64,000 nucleotides of DNA from Chloroflexota bacterium (GCA_029262735.1 JAJCYY010000010.1:124001-188000), one strand, 5' to 3'. Shown: positions 54,049 through 63,585, numbered from the stretch's first letter. Numbers and translations: made by a program. Notes: generated by a model not told the origin, from the letters alone.

Positions 54049-56604
54049 CTAGTCCGCCAGTTCGTCTCGTTGCTTTTTCATCCGACCTTGCCGTTCGCTC
54101 GCAAATCGGGAAACACCCTCATAGATCGAGTCTGCGTCCAGGTGAGCCTCACTTATCACGTCGTCTTCAGTTCCACCACTCAGCCACTGGTTATCCCAGT
54201 CCGAAAACAGGGAGTACTCCGCCGTTAGCGGACCCACGTTGGCCAGCGGCATCACCCGCTGCGTTCCGGTGCTCACGACCATCATGTCGCTCTTAGCGCC
54301 GGGAGGTAGCACAGAGTCTCGGTACGATTTCGGCTGCCGGTCAAAAAGCTCCTCGCTGATACAGGCGATCACCTTGACGTTGATCCCCGCTTCAGCAAGC
54401 TTCGGCAGCGAATTGACCAGATTCACTGTTGAGCTGGACCCCTGTGTCAAAACGTAACCGTGCTTTGGCTTGCCTGGATCGAAGTCCTTGATTACGTACA
54501 GTCCCTTTGCTGCGGCCTTGATGTCGGAGTCAGCGAAAGTAGATCGATCAGCTACTGGGAAGTCCGGGCGAGCCACTTCAAGGACGATGACGCCGACCTT
54601 CGGGTCGTTGGCGGCAATCTCGGCTGCGGCAAAGTATCCCGGTGCGACGTCGTTGTAATCCCAGAAGCTCAGGGTGATCGCCTGTCCACGCGGGAACAGC
54701 TTCCACACCTGCGGAGAAAAGATGCCGAAATGCGTCCTGGCATCGGCAGCGGTCTCGGGGCCCGAGTGGCCTGCGAGAATATGGAGAACACCAACCCGGA
54801 ACGGACTGTCCTGGTTTTGCTGACTCCATACGCGGGCGGGAAGGTACATGAGCGGCGTAAATGCACCGTACGTTCCACTTAACGCCCAGACTCCGTTATG
54901 CACGTTCGGGTCGAGCGATGCGCTCTGGCCGATCAGCCCGATGGCGGTCGAGGCGTTTCCGGCTTCCTGGATTCCGGCCTTCATGGTCGTGCCAGACGGA
55001 TTGGTTATCGGGTCGAAGTAGCCGAAGAGCGCTGTGTGCTGCACATTGATCGATTCAGCAAGGTCAGCAGCAATCGCAACAAACCGGTTGTCGGTAACGT
55101 GATTCGCCCATTTGAAGATCTCAGAAATTGCGCGACGTGTACCGCGCACGTTGCCAGGCTCCTCAAAGAGCTTGATCGAGGTCTCCGAAGAACTGCCGTC
55201 CACCGGGTTCGTAGCCGATACCGTCTGTGGCTCCAGAGGCAGTTCGCTCACCTTGAGCCGGGGGTCCTTAAAAGGGTCGCCTACTCGGTTCCCCCGCAGC
55301 GGCAGGTCGTCTTTCACCCCGCCGCCAATCTCCACCAGCCTGTCAGCCAGCCAATCGCCGAGGCCGTTCTTCTCAAGAATCGACATGGCAATGTCGATGT
55401 TGGTTTTAAACTGGATCAGGCGTTCACGGTCGTCCGAGATCGGGCCGTCATGAATGCCCTGGAACTCAACTCCGTACTGCTCTTCGAATGTTCGTGCAAG
55501 AGCCTGGAAGTAGTCGCCATTTTGCGGGAATCCGTACGGATGTGAGGCATGGTCAACGATCTGTTTGCCATAGCCGGGAATCTCACCGTCGATGGCGCCG
55601 GGCCACCAGCCCTTGACCGTCTTCCCGATGAGGATCATTGGCCGCCGGTCCGCCGGGTCCCAGTCTTCCATCGCCTTGTAGGCGGCGGCAACCTGGTCAT
55701 AGTCGTTGGCGTTGTCGATGCTGAAGACGTTCCACCCGTACGATGCCCACTGGCTCGGGATGTCGTAGCCACCCATTTCCGGTGGGATCACACTGCCGAT
55801 GAGCTCATCATCGATCCCGGCGTTGTTGTATGAGAGCAGGACGCGCAATCGCTTGCCGACCTGCTGGGCCACCGCTTGCGTCTTCATCTCTTGCGAATGG
55901 CCTGAGGTCATGGCGAATTCGCCTTCGATGGCGACGATCTTTGGCGAGTCGATCGGCGCGCCCATCATGTCCCAGAACGCAGCTTTTCCTGCAGCGGTAG
56001 CAACGCCAACGCCTGAGGGTCCACCGTTTACGTCATTCGTGAGGTCTGTGGTTTCTGAATGTCCTGAAAGCGCACGAATACCGCGCAGCTTCGCCTGCTC
56101 AAAAAGCGGGTGATCTGTAAGGTCGCGGTCAGCCAGAAGATTTTTCAAGGCGCCTGCACCGCGGCGGAAGCCGAGAGCGTCGATCGAAAGCAACGCAGTA
56201 GCCGGATCGACGGCGTATCTGTCGTCACCCGTGCTGCCATGCTTTCGGGCCATTGCCTCTCCCATGATCATCCATAGCGCGTAGGTGACCGGGGCGTTGT
56301 GGCCTCCTGCGAGCATGAACTTGTCGGAGTACGGGTGCTTCGGTCGGCGGTAGTCGTAGTTCAGACCGCCTGCCTTCGGTCCCAGCAGGTGGCTTGTGAC
56401 GACAAGCGGCGTGTACGCCAGCGGACCACCGAAGTGACCTGTCTGCGCGTAGTTCCCGAGCAGGGTCAACGTCATAGCAGTCAGAAAGCCGACGTCGCCA
56501 AATCGCGTGCGGTCGAAATCGGGCACGTCGATTTCGTTGCGCCTGATTCGGCGTTCGATATCGAGATCACTGACGGTTGCTGATTGAATTCGTTGTTCAA
56601 GCAC
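54049..56604 (-). CDS. Transketolase-like thiamine-diphosphate enzyme (851 residues)
   Basis: This long transketolase-family protein has the N-terminal thiamine domain with GHFGGPLAYTPLV near 58 and GGPSGVGVATAAGKA near 195. The pyrimidine domain has AIAADLAESI and GHSGPETAADARTHF, and a C-terminal domain follows. Where transketolases carry GDG for the magnesium this protein has EGEFAMTSGHSQE, then NNAG. It is about 200 residues longer than standard transketolase. Activity is therefore uncertain: it may be a transketolase, a homodimeric E1-type enzyme or a phosphoketolase-like variant. The start is GTG with AGGAGA before it. Confidence 0.75.
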   Translation of the reverse strand: MLEQRIQSATVSDLDIERRIRRNEIDVPDFDRTRFGDVGFLTAMTLTLLGNYAQTGHFGGPLAYTPLVVTSHLLGPKAGGLNYDYRRPKHPYSDKFMLAGGHNAPVTYALWMIMGEAMARKHGSTGDDRYAVDPATALLSIDALGFRRGAGALKNLLADRDLTDHPLFEQAKLRGIRALSGHSETTDLTNDVNGGPSGVGVATAAGKAAFWDMMGAPIDSPKIVAIEGEFAMTSGHSQEMKTQAVAQQVGKRLRVLLSYNNAGIDDELIGSVIPPEMGGYDIPSQWASYGWNVFSIDNANDYDQVAAAYKAMEDWDPADRRPMILIGKTVKGWWPGAIDGEIPGYGKQIVDHASHPYGFPQNGDYFQALARTFEEQYGVEFQGIHDGPISDDRERLIQFKTNIDIAMSILEKNGLGDWLADRLVEIGGGVKDDLPLRGNRVGDPFKDPRLKVSELPLEPQTVSATNPVDGSSSETSIKLFEEPGNVRGTRRAISEIFKWANHVTDNRFVAIAADLAESINVQHTALFGYFDPITNPSGTTMKAGIQEAGNASTAIGLIGQSASLDPNVHNGVWALSGTYGAFTPLMYLPARVWSQQNQDSPFRVGVLHILAGHSGPETAADARTHFGIFSPQVWKLFPRGQAITLSFWDYNDVAPGYFAAAEIAANDPKVGVIVLEVARPDFPVADRSTFADSDIKAAAKGLYVIKDFDPGKPKHGYVLTQGSSSTVNLVNSLPKLAEAGINVKVIACISEELFDRQPKSYRDSVLPPGAKSDMMVVSTGTQRVMPLANVGPLTAEYSLFSDWDNQWLSGGTEDDVISEAHLDADSIYEGVSRFASERQGRMKKQRDELAD

Positions 56605-56733
56605 TGGTGCGAGTCTCCTGTGCGGACGTGTTGTGAGGTCAATGTTTTGCAGACGGCACTTTACCAGCCCGGTGGTCGGTACGGACAGTAAACAGGGGCT
56701 GCGAGCACGCAGTTCCCGGCTACTACGGCGAGA

Positions 56734-58413
56734 CTAGCCATGCGAGCCGAGCTTGCGACTTATCGCCGCTTCAGCGACCGGACTGATGATCTGGGCTATC
56801 TCGACGTTCACGAGCGCCGGTCCATCATGGTCGAACGCTCTCGTCAATGCCGGTTCAAGCTGCTCATAGCTAGTGACATGTTCGGCGTGGGCACCGAGAC
56901 CGGCCGCGACCCTGTCGTAGCGGGTCGGCAAGAGGTCGGTCCAGACAGGTCGGCCGTAAAGCCCTTTCTGGATCTGCCAGTCGATTCCCCAGATCGAGTT
57001 GTTCCCGAGGATCATTTTGACCGGGAGGTTGTGCCTGACCATGGTGTCGATCTCCATACCGTTGAAACCGAATGAGCCGTCACCGACCGCAAGCACGACA
57101 CGTTCACCGGGAAGAGCCACCTGTGCACCGAGCGCGTAAGGCAGGCCGACGCCGATCATCCCGAAGCTTGAGACGTTGTGGAATCTGAACGGCTTGTTGC
57201 GTTTTATCGACGCGCGCAGGAAGTGACAGTAGTCACCGCCGTCATATGTGATGTGGGTATCGTCGTCGATGTGCTTCTGCAGAGACTCGCTGATGAACAT
57301 CGGGTGAATCGGATCGGAAGCCGATGCCAGCTCGTGCAGTTCCTCAATCCAGCCGTCATAATCCTTGCTCAGCGAACTGAGCCATTCGTCGTGGCGAGAC
57401 CAGTTATGTTTGGCCGCCTCATCTGCAAGCTGTTCAACGATTGGACCAACGTCGCCAAGAATTCCCACTTCGACCGTCCTGGCCCGACCGATCTCGGCGG
57501 GTGACGGGTCGACGACGATGTGCTTCACACCCTGGGCGAATGGAGGACTCCCGCCGAAACCCAGCGTGTAGTCCAGCCGTTTGCCGAGCATGAGAACAAC
57601 ATCAGCATCTCGGATTCTCTGCGCTGCGCGGTTGAGCGGCTGATAGCCAAGCCCGACACTGTATTCGTGCGAATCGGGGATCAGGGCGCGGGCCGAGTCC
57701 TCAGACACGAACGGGATGTGTGTCGTCTCGACGAACCTCTGTACGCCCTCTGGGTCCACCGTCGCTCCTGCTGACGAGCCTGCGATGATGATCGGGTGGC
57801 TCGCATTCCGCAGCAGTTCAACCGCCTGAGCGATCTGTGCCGGGTCGCCAAGAACCTTGCGAGGCAGGCTGTGTTCTCTCGGTGCGTAGCGTTCGGCGGC
57901 AGACTCGTCTACTTCGGCAGACTGGAAATCATGCGGGATGGTCAGGTGAACAGGTCCTTGCCTCCCCGACAGCGCAGTGCGAAATGCAAGTGCGACGTAC
58001 TCGGGGATGCGTTCTGGTGACGGAACCTCCCATGCGCCTTTCGTGACCGGGGCCGCGACTCCAACCTGATCGAACTCTTGCATCGCGCCTCGGCCCAGGT
58101 TCGAGGAATCGGCTGAGCCGGAGATATTGACTACCGGAGCCTCTGAGTGAATTGCGTTCGCAAGGGCGGGAATTGTGTTGGCGTGGCCGGGAGTGGTGGA
58201 GAGGGTGACTGCTCCACGACGAAGGATGCGGGAGTAGGAATCGGCGGCGTGAACAGCGCCGGACTCGTGCCGGAAGTCGATCATGCGCAGGTCTTCGTCG
58301 TACATCTTGTCCAGCATGTGCAGGATGTGGTCGCCTGCAATGCCGAATACGGTGTCCACTCCCTCCGCTTTCAGGGATCTGATCAGTAGATCGCTACCTG
58401 TGACTTTGGCCAT
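56734..58413 (-). CDS. Thiamine-diphosphate enzyme, acetolactate-synthase-like
   Basis: This 559-residue POX/AHAS-family enzyme has three domains. The catalytic glutamate is E50 in DFRHESGAVHAAD, the middle domain begins near 190, and the thiamine motif is GDGSFGFNG...NN at 444-472. Relatives include acetolactate synthase, oxalyl-CoA decarboxylase and acylhydrolases; it has no regulatory subunit gene nearby. The ATG at 58413 is chosen, with an AGGAGAGG site upstream; a GTG twelve codons earlier is possible. It lies between the transketolase-like and 2-oxo-acid dehydrogenase genes. Confidence 0.85.
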   Translation of the reverse strand: MAKVTGSDLLIRSLKAEGVDTVFGIAGDHILHMLDKMYDEDLRMIDFRHESGAVHAADSYSRILRRGAVTLSTTPGHANTIPALANAIHSEAPVVNISGSADSSNLGRGAMQEFDQVGVAAPVTKGAWEVPSPERIPEYVALAFRTALSGRQGPVHLTIPHDFQSAEVDESAAERYAPREHSLPRKVLGDPAQIAQAVELLRNASHPIIIAGSSAGATVDPEGVQRFVETTHIPFVSEDSARALIPDSHEYSVGLGYQPLNRAAQRIRDADVVLMLGKRLDYTLGFGGSPPFAQGVKHIVVDPSPAEIGRARTVEVGILGDVGPIVEQLADEAAKHNWSRHDEWLSSLSKDYDGWIEELHELASASDPIHPMFISESLQKHIDDDTHITYDGGDYCHFLRASIKRNKPFRFHNVSSFGMIGVGLPYALGAQVALPGERVVLAVGDGSFGFNGMEIDTMVRHNLPVKMILGNNSIWGIDWQIQKGLYGRPVWTDLLPTRYDRVAAGLGAHAEHVTSYEQLEPALTRAFDHDGPALVNVEIAQIISPVAEAAISRKLGSHG

Positions 58414-58539
58414 TCCTGTTCTTCGCCTCTCCTGTATAGACTCGGACACTGTTGGACAGCAACTGTTGTGCCGGGGATTGCCCGGATTCAGCGCAAAAGA
58501 GTAGCACCTAATCTGAACCGAGAAACTCGATCTGCCGGA

Positions 58540-58761
58540 TCAGCTTCGGGCAGGAGATGGATTAACGACGAGTGCGTCCAGTAGCCTCTGCGACGCCACC
58601 GCGATCTGTTTGACCGCTTTATCGAACGCTTTTTCGTTTAGTTGCGACGGCTTCCGGAAGCCGCTGATCTTTCGCACATACTGCAGAGCCGCGGCACGGA
58701 CGTCTTCATCCGTAACCGATTCTTCAAAAGGTGGTCGTAGCGTCTTGATGCTCCGGCACAT
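58540..58761 (-). CDS. DUF2277 family small protein
   Basis: This 73-residue protein matches the DUF2277 pattern: starts MCRSIKTLRPP, then AAALQYVRKISGF and a C-terminal helix (KAVKQIAVASQRLL). Its function is unknown. AGAGGACAAAC precedes the ATG. It follows the E1 beta gene by 79 bases in the same direction and may be co-transcribed with it. Confidence 0.85.
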   Translation of the reverse strand: MCRSIKTLRPPFEESVTDEDVRAAALQYVRKISGFRKPSQLNEKAFDKAVKQIAVASQRLLDALVVNPSPARS

Positions 58762-58840
58762 TTGTTTGTCCTCTCGCGAACACTCCCGCTAGATTTTTCG
58801 TCGATGTGGCGATCGCATGGCGCTCAGAACCGGTACTCGT

Positions 58841-59920
58841 CTACCGACTCATCATCCCAACCACTGTTGCAACGATGTCATCCGAAGTTGGCATGAATGC
58901 GTCTTCGAGGCCCTTGTTGTATGGGACGGGTGTGTGAGGAGCAGTCACGCGCTTGACCGGAGCATCGAGATAGTCGAACGCTTTGTCGGCAATGACCGCC
59001 GCAAACTCGGATGCCATGCTGGCGCGCGGCGTGTCCTCGTCCACAACAACCACCCGATTCGTCTTCTTGACCGACTCCACGATGATGTCTTCGTCAAACG
59101 GCGATAGAGACATCATGTCGACAACTTCGGCATCGATACCCTGCTCCGCCAGTTTCTCCGCAGCCTCTTTGCACACTACCGATGTGTACGACATTCCGAT
59201 CAGTGTCACGTCGCTGCCTCGCCGCAGATAACGTCCCTTGCCCAACTCGATCACAAACGACTCGTCCGGAACGAAGCCAGTCAGGTTGATTAGCTTCTTG
59301 TCATTGACCAGGAAAACGGGATCGTCATCCCGAATTGCCGCAGCCAGCAAGCCTCGGCACGAGTACGGATCTGACGGCACAACGACCTTCAATCCGGGAA
59401 TGTGAGCGAGAATTGAGTAAAAGCTTTCGGAATGCTGTGCAGCATGGCCTGTCCCCGCGCCAGAGCGTGCAAACAGCGTCAATGGCACTTTCGTCTGGCC
59501 GCCGAACATGTAACGGGACTTTGCAGCGTTAGAAAGCAACTGATCGATCGCCACGGTGACAAAGTCGAAGTACATCAGATCGACTACCGGCCGCAGACCT
59601 GTTAATGCTGCTCCGACGGCCGCTCCAACAAATCCGGCTTCTGAGATTGGCGCGTCACGGATTCGTTCAGGGCCAAAGTCCTGGACAAGTCCTTTTGTTG
59701 CGGCAAACGGTCCGCCCCATGCGTCCAGAGGCTCTTTCGTCTCTTTGTCAAAGCCGCCGGAGATGTCTTCACCCATCAGGAACACGTCAGCGTCGTGGTT
59801 CAATTCGTCCCGGAGCGTCTTGTTGAACGCGTCTCGGTACCGCATCTCCTGTCCCGGCGCGTCATAGCCTGGACCAAGCGGGTCAGCCGAGCTTTGAGGC
59901 GGGTTCTCTGTCGTCGTCAT
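58841..59920 (-). CDS. 2-oxo-acid dehydrogenase E1 beta subunit (pyruvate/acetoin-type)
   Basis: This 359-residue E1 beta protein has MGEDISGGFD with the conserved glutamate near 51, DAPISEAGFVGAAVGAALTGLRPV near 92, and DFVTVAIDQL near 122. It pairs with the alpha subunit encoded 54 bases upstream to decarboxylate a 2-oxo acid on thiamine diphosphate. GGAGAG lies nine bases before its ATG. No E2 or E3 gene is adjacent. Confidence 0.92.
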   Translation of the reverse strand: MTTTENPPQSSADPLGPGYDAPGQEMRYRDAFNKTLRDELNHDADVFLMGEDISGGFDKETKEPLDAWGGPFAATKGLVQDFGPERIRDAPISEAGFVGAAVGAALTGLRPVVDLMYFDFVTVAIDQLLSNAAKSRYMFGGQTKVPLTLFARSGAGTGHAAQHSESFYSILAHIPGLKVVVPSDPYSCRGLLAAAIRDDDPVFLVNDKKLINLTGFVPDESFVIELGKGRYLRRGSDVTLIGMSYTSVVCKEAAEKLAEQGIDAEVVDMMSLSPFDEDIIVESVKKTNRVVVVDEDTPRASMASEFAAVIADKAFDYLDAPVKRVTAPHTPVPYNKGLEDAFMPTSDDIVATVVGMMSR

Positions 59921-59974
59921 GATCTGCGTCTCTCCGGGTTTATTAGTTACTTCTGAATATTGCTGGGCTGCTCA

Positions 59975-60976
59975 CTATCGGAGGCCGGTCAACGGGTTCG
60001 AGTAGCTCACATAGACGTCCGAGTAGAGCTCGGCTGCATCCGGCATTGGGCTGTCGAGCGCGAACTGAACGGCTTCCTGCATCTCTTGCTCAATGGAGTC
60101 GCGAATGCTGGAAAGCTCTGTCTCGGTCATCAGGCTCTGACCCGTCACGCGCTCTTCAAATGAGGTGATGCAGTCCCGGGCCTTGTAAGCCTCTTCTTCT
60201 TCGGGTTTTCGATACTTCTTCGGGTCGTCTGCGTGGAAGTGGCCGTGGTAGCGGTAGGTCTTCAGTTCAAGAAGTGTCGGACCCTCGCCGCGGCGGGCAC
60301 GAGCAACGGCTTGCTCTGCCGCGTCGTACACGGCGAACACATCCATTCCATCGACAGAAACTCCTGGGATTCCATACCCTTCCGCCCGTGCGGCGATGTC
60401 ATCTGTCGACACTGCGTACCACGCGGGTGTCGCCTCTGCGTACCCGTTGTTCTCACATGCGAATATGACCGGCAGTTTCCAGATGGCTGCAAGGTTCATC
60501 GATTCGTGCACGACACCCTGTGAAGTGGCGCCATCCCCGAAAAAGGAGACGCCAATCGACTCGCTCTCTTTTCCTCTGTACTTGGCGGTTAGGGCAGCAC
60601 CGACTGCCAACGGGACTGAAGCCCCGACAATGGCATTGGCGCCGAGCATTCCCTTGGAGAAGTCAGCGATGTGCATCGAGCCACCCTTGCCCTTGCACTG
60701 CCCTGTCGACCGGCCCATGATCTCGGCCATCATCCTGTGCGTCTCGAGACCTTTGGCGATGCAGTGACCGTGGCCGCGGTGAGTCGAGCCAATCCAGTCC
60801 TTGTCAGTGAGATGTGCGCAGATGCCGGTTGGCACCGCTTCCTGGCCGTCAGAAGGATGGGTCACGCCCATCGAGTTCCCTTTGAATGTCTGCTCCAGCA
60901 TCGTCTCTTCGAATCGCCTTATCCGATACATCGTCGTATATAGCCAGGTCAGTTTCTCGTGGGAAATATCAGCCAT
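59975..60976 (-). CDS. 2-oxo-acid dehydrogenase E1 alpha subunit (pyruvate/acetoin-type)
   Basis: This 333-residue E1 alpha subunit has the thiamine motif GDGATSQGVVHE...ACENNGYAE at 147-180, and HIADFSKGMLGANAIVG near 102. RYHGHF near the C-terminus carries the phosphorylatable region of the family. The short length and E1 alpha/beta pair resemble acetoin dehydrogenase AcoA/AcoB or pyruvate dehydrogenase; the substrate cannot be fixed. GGAG lies seven bases before the ATG. It is likely co-transcribed with the beta gene. Confidence 0.92.
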   Translation of the reverse strand: MADISHEKLTWLYTTMYRIRRFEETMLEQTFKGNSMGVTHPSDGQEAVPTGICAHLTDKDWIGSTHRGHGHCIAKGLETHRMMAEIMGRSTGQCKGKGGSMHIADFSKGMLGANAIVGASVPLAVGAALTAKYRGKESESIGVSFFGDGATSQGVVHESMNLAAIWKLPVIFACENNGYAEATPAWYAVSTDDIAARAEGYGIPGVSVDGMDVFAVYDAAEQAVARARRGEGPTLLELKTYRYHGHFHADDPKKYRKPEEEEAYKARDCITSFEERVTGQSLMTETELSSIRDSIEQEMQEAVQFALDSPMPDAAELYSDVYVSYSNPLTGLR

Positions 60977-61105
60977 GTTTTACTCCGTGAACGCGGTCTT
61001 GCCAGTTTTTAGAAATTTAACCGTTTCGTATTGTCGAGCTGATCTGCATTGCGAGGAATCGTAGCACTGTCGAGAGTACTAAGGATAAGCGGAGACACCA
61101 TCCGG

Positions 61106-62476
61106 CTATTTTCTGAGCTGCTGCTGAACGAGTGAGAGCGACCGGCTCAACTGGCTCTCTTCCAACCGCCGATCCTGCATGGTGCCTTCGAGTAGCGGAT
61201 CGTAGACCGAACGCTCCGTCTCAACGGACGGTGTAATAGAGAACAGAATCACCGCCTCGCGCTTCTCTGCCTTGCATCGCATCGCCTGTTCAATCACCTC
61301 TTTCACGGTGTACATGGACGAAGGAGAGAGAATGATCCCTTGCGCGCGCGTAAAGATCAGCCCGGCGCTGTATGCCTCGATCTGGGAGTGGGTGATCGCC
61401 TGGACGTGCCTCTCCCGGAACAGTGCCGACACGACCGGTGCGACTCCGTGGTACCGCATGCTTCCCGTCAGAACGCCCGGCGGGTTGTAGTCACGCCCCA
61501 CTGTGTACATCTGCACCGTTGGCATCAGACCTTCTGAATCCGCAGCATCATATGCGTACACCCCGCGTGTGAGACTTGGTGTGCTTGCTTCTTCGACCGC
61601 GGTCAGCTGTATGTCGTCACCGGCGATTCGCTGTTTCACAAACGGGGCGATCAGTCCGGCGAAGTGTGATCCCGCGCCGATTGCTCCGACTACATAGTTC
61701 ACTTGTTTTTCAACGGCCGCCAGCTGTTTGACCGCTTCCTGGCCGATGACGCTCTGGTGGAGCGCAGTGAAGTTGAGCAGAGTCGGCATCGCGAACTTCA
61801 CTTCTTCGCGAACCGTGGCTTCCTCGTATGCTTCCGCAAGAGCTACCGCTATAGAGCCTGAGTCAGCGCCATGTGTTGTGATCCGATGTTTTCCGACGCG
61901 GGTCTTCTCGCTTGGGCTCGCCTCAATGTCAACTCCCCACACTCTTGCAGAGGCTTCACCCCAGGCATGCTCGGTGCCCGGTTGTCGCACCGAGTAGATG
62001 CGTGATGTCAGGCCAAACCGGGCGGCGGCGTGGCCCATCGCCATCACCCACAGACCGCCCGAGCCACCTGTCACGATTGTCTTCGAGCCTGTCTGCTGAA
62101 CATAGTGCGCCTGTGGCACGGCGGTGTTTGACTCGTACGATCCCGAGGGACTGCCGCCCTCAAACTTGAAGTAGAGACGCGCTGGCGTTTCAAGCGTCTC
62201 CTCAAGCCGGTGGGCGCGGATCAGCGGAGTTGGCCGCCAGTCGAGATAAGCGTCCCTGACCGGATCAGGAATGGCGAAGTGCCGGCGTCCGGAGTCGAGT
62301 TCCTGTTGAATCAGCGGTGCCGGAAAGATGGGCTCCAACTCCCGCCGTGTGACAGGGTAGCCAGATTTCGACATCATGGGAGGCAACTTCACAGGGAGGT
62401 CTGCGATTGGGTTCAGCCACCGGCGCGGAAGTTCGCGGCTGGTGAGCATTATTCGGTGCCCGAGAACGGTTGGCAT
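61106..62476 (-). CDS. TrpB2-like fold-type II protein lacking the PLP lysine
   Basis: This 456-residue protein is clearly of the TrpB2 type: an early LNPIADLP segment, RPTPLIRAHRLEETL near 81-95, KFEGGSPSGS near 104, GSIAVALAEAYEEA near 207, and NFTALHQSVIGQEA near 235. But the active site is changed. The lysine that carries PLP (GSHKxNTA) is glutamate E115 in GSYESNTA, and ETGAGQWG is VTGGSGGLW (135-143), which removes the catalytic glutamate. GAGSHF (268-272) keeps the second glycine motif. The reading frame is intact and the start has AGAGG eight bases before it, so it is a real protein with lost or altered chemistry. Confidence 0.85.
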   Translation of the reverse strand: MPTVLGHRIMLTSRELPRRWLNPIADLPVKLPPMMSKSGYPVTRRELEPIFPAPLIQQELDSGRRHFAIPDPVRDAYLDWRPTPLIRAHRLEETLETPARLYFKFEGGSPSGSYESNTAVPQAHYVQQTGSKTIVTGGSGGLWVMAMGHAAARFGLTSRIYSVRQPGTEHAWGEASARVWGVDIEASPSEKTRVGKHRITTHGADSGSIAVALAEAYEEATVREEVKFAMPTLLNFTALHQSVIGQEAVKQLAAVEKQVNYVVGAIGAGSHFAGLIAPFVKQRIAGDDIQLTAVEEASTPSLTRGVYAYDAADSEGLMPTVQMYTVGRDYNPPGVLTGSMRYHGVAPVVSALFRERHVQAITHSQIEAYSAGLIFTRAQGIILSPSSMYTVKEVIEQAMRCKAEKREAVILFSITPSVETERSVYDPLLEGTMQDRRLEESQLSRSLSLVQQQLRK

Positions 62477-62636
62477 TTGAATCGCCTCTTGGCGTCGTTG
62501 CGTTGTGGAAGCTGCGCAATAGCAATGTGCACGAAGAGCTAGAGCCGGATTGCAAGATTGTATCCCGAGCGAGCCTTGTGCCGAGCAGAACCTTTATTTG
62601 AGTCGCATCGCGGCACCGGACGACAGGAATTCGACT

Positions 62637-63002
62637 ATGGCACAGGTCTGGATCGACATCGAAGACAACGAGAACTGCGGGTACTACCCGACACAGACCT
62701 TCGAGATGCGGGGTATTCCCGAAACCGGTTCCGCGGTCGAGGTCGATGAGCTTCCCGGAGCTACGGATCCGCAGCGAATCGTTGGCTGGTGCTCAGATGG
62801 CGGCGGCACCCCGTGCGAGATAACCGTTGTGACGATCGGTGACTCGGGCGCCGGGGAGTCCCGGCTTATTAAGGGTGGCGATTACGGTGTCCGGGTCCGC
62901 CCTGCAACAGCGGCCGAATCGTGGTCGATCGATGCCCCGACTGAACGCGGTGAGCCTTACATTCTGCTGGACAGCGAAGCCCGCTATCGACTTATTGAAT
63001 AG
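62637..63002 (+). CDS. Hypothetical acidic protein
   Basis: I do not recognise this 121-residue protein. It is acidic and soluble, with no membrane segment or signal. It has cysteines at ENCGYYP, WCSDGG and TPCEIT, and a strand-rich pattern. AGGA about nine bases before the ATG supports the start. It stands alone in a gap between the TrpB2-like gene and the cytochrome block. Confidence 0.6.
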   Translation: MAQVWIDIEDNENCGYYPTQTFEMRGIPETGSAVEVDELPGATDPQRIVGWCSDGGGTPCEITVVTIGDSGAGESRLIKGGDYGVRVRPATAAESWSIDAPTERGEPYILLDSEARYRLIE

Positions 63003-63003
63003 T

Positions 63004-63042
63004 TGTCGCTGGTCATCACGGCGACTCCAGAAACCAGCGACA
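63004..63042 (+). other. Inverted repeat after the hypothetical gene
   Basis: A perfect ten-base stem TGTCGCTGGT / ACCAGCGACA encloses a 19-base loop directly after the stop codon. There is no T-run, so it may be a weak terminator or another structured site. Confidence 0.4.
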
Positions 63043-63176
63043 CATGACGCCATTCGTCTGCTTGAAGCGGGAAGTGACCGAATCCATCCTTTACGAGGAC
63101 CGAACGCTTGACAACGCCTCACCCGAGCGTCGTATCAGGACGTATCAAGCACGATTGAATCCAGTATGAATTTACC

Positions 63177-63205
63177 TTGACACTGAAAATTCGTTCGTGA
63201 TACTT
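63177..63205 (+). promoter_or_regulatory. Sigma-70-type promoter before the cytochrome block
   Basis: TTGACA (63177-63182) is followed after 17 bases by ATACTT (63200-63205), about 90 bases before the first gene of the block. Confidence 0.6.
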
Positions 63206-63294
63206 TTCACTCGCCAGATCGACGGTTCATAAAGGCCGGAATTTGTCGCGCGCCTAGCTTGCCTGAGTTACTGGGTAAGGACAGACTGCAAGAA

Positions 63295-63585
63295 ATGGAT
63301 CCGATACCACTAACTACCGACCAGTGGGCACAGGTTGGGCTTGCGCTCAAGTACCTGTGGGGAGCGTTTGGCAGTTCTCTTGTGGCGGGTTTGGGTCTCG
63401 TCACCGCTCATGCGGTCATTCCGTCAGCTGTTGAAACGAGCACCATCTCTGACAGGTGGCTGAGGACGAGACCGCTGTTCTATGTGCTTGGCATTGCCGG
63501 CCTCGTAGGAATCGGATTGTTCCTGTTCTTAGCGGCCAGTGAGACCGATTGGATTCGTGAGACCTACCCGCGATTTTGGCAGTAA
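63295..63585 (+). CDS. Small membrane protein before the multihaem cytochrome
   Basis: This 96-residue protein has two predicted membrane helices (about 14-34 and 62-80) joined by a loop of about 27 residues, and a short C-terminal tail DWIRETYPRFWQ. I do not recognise the family. The ATG at 63295 is preferred; a TTG 12 codons earlier is possible. It is 55 bases before the cytochrome gene and has its own promoter, so it is likely part of the same respiratory complex. Confidence 0.6.
   Translation: MDPIPLTTDQWAQVGLALKYLWGAFGSSLVAGLGLVTAHAVIPSAVETSTISDRWLRTRPLFYVLGIAGLVGIGLFLFLAASETDWIRETYPRFWQ

Noticed and set aside
62101..62160. Frameshift or read error as the cause of the missing PLP lysine
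   Set aside because: The frame is intact on both sides, the flanking GSY.SNTA is well kept and the second catalytic motif is also changed, which a single error could not explain.
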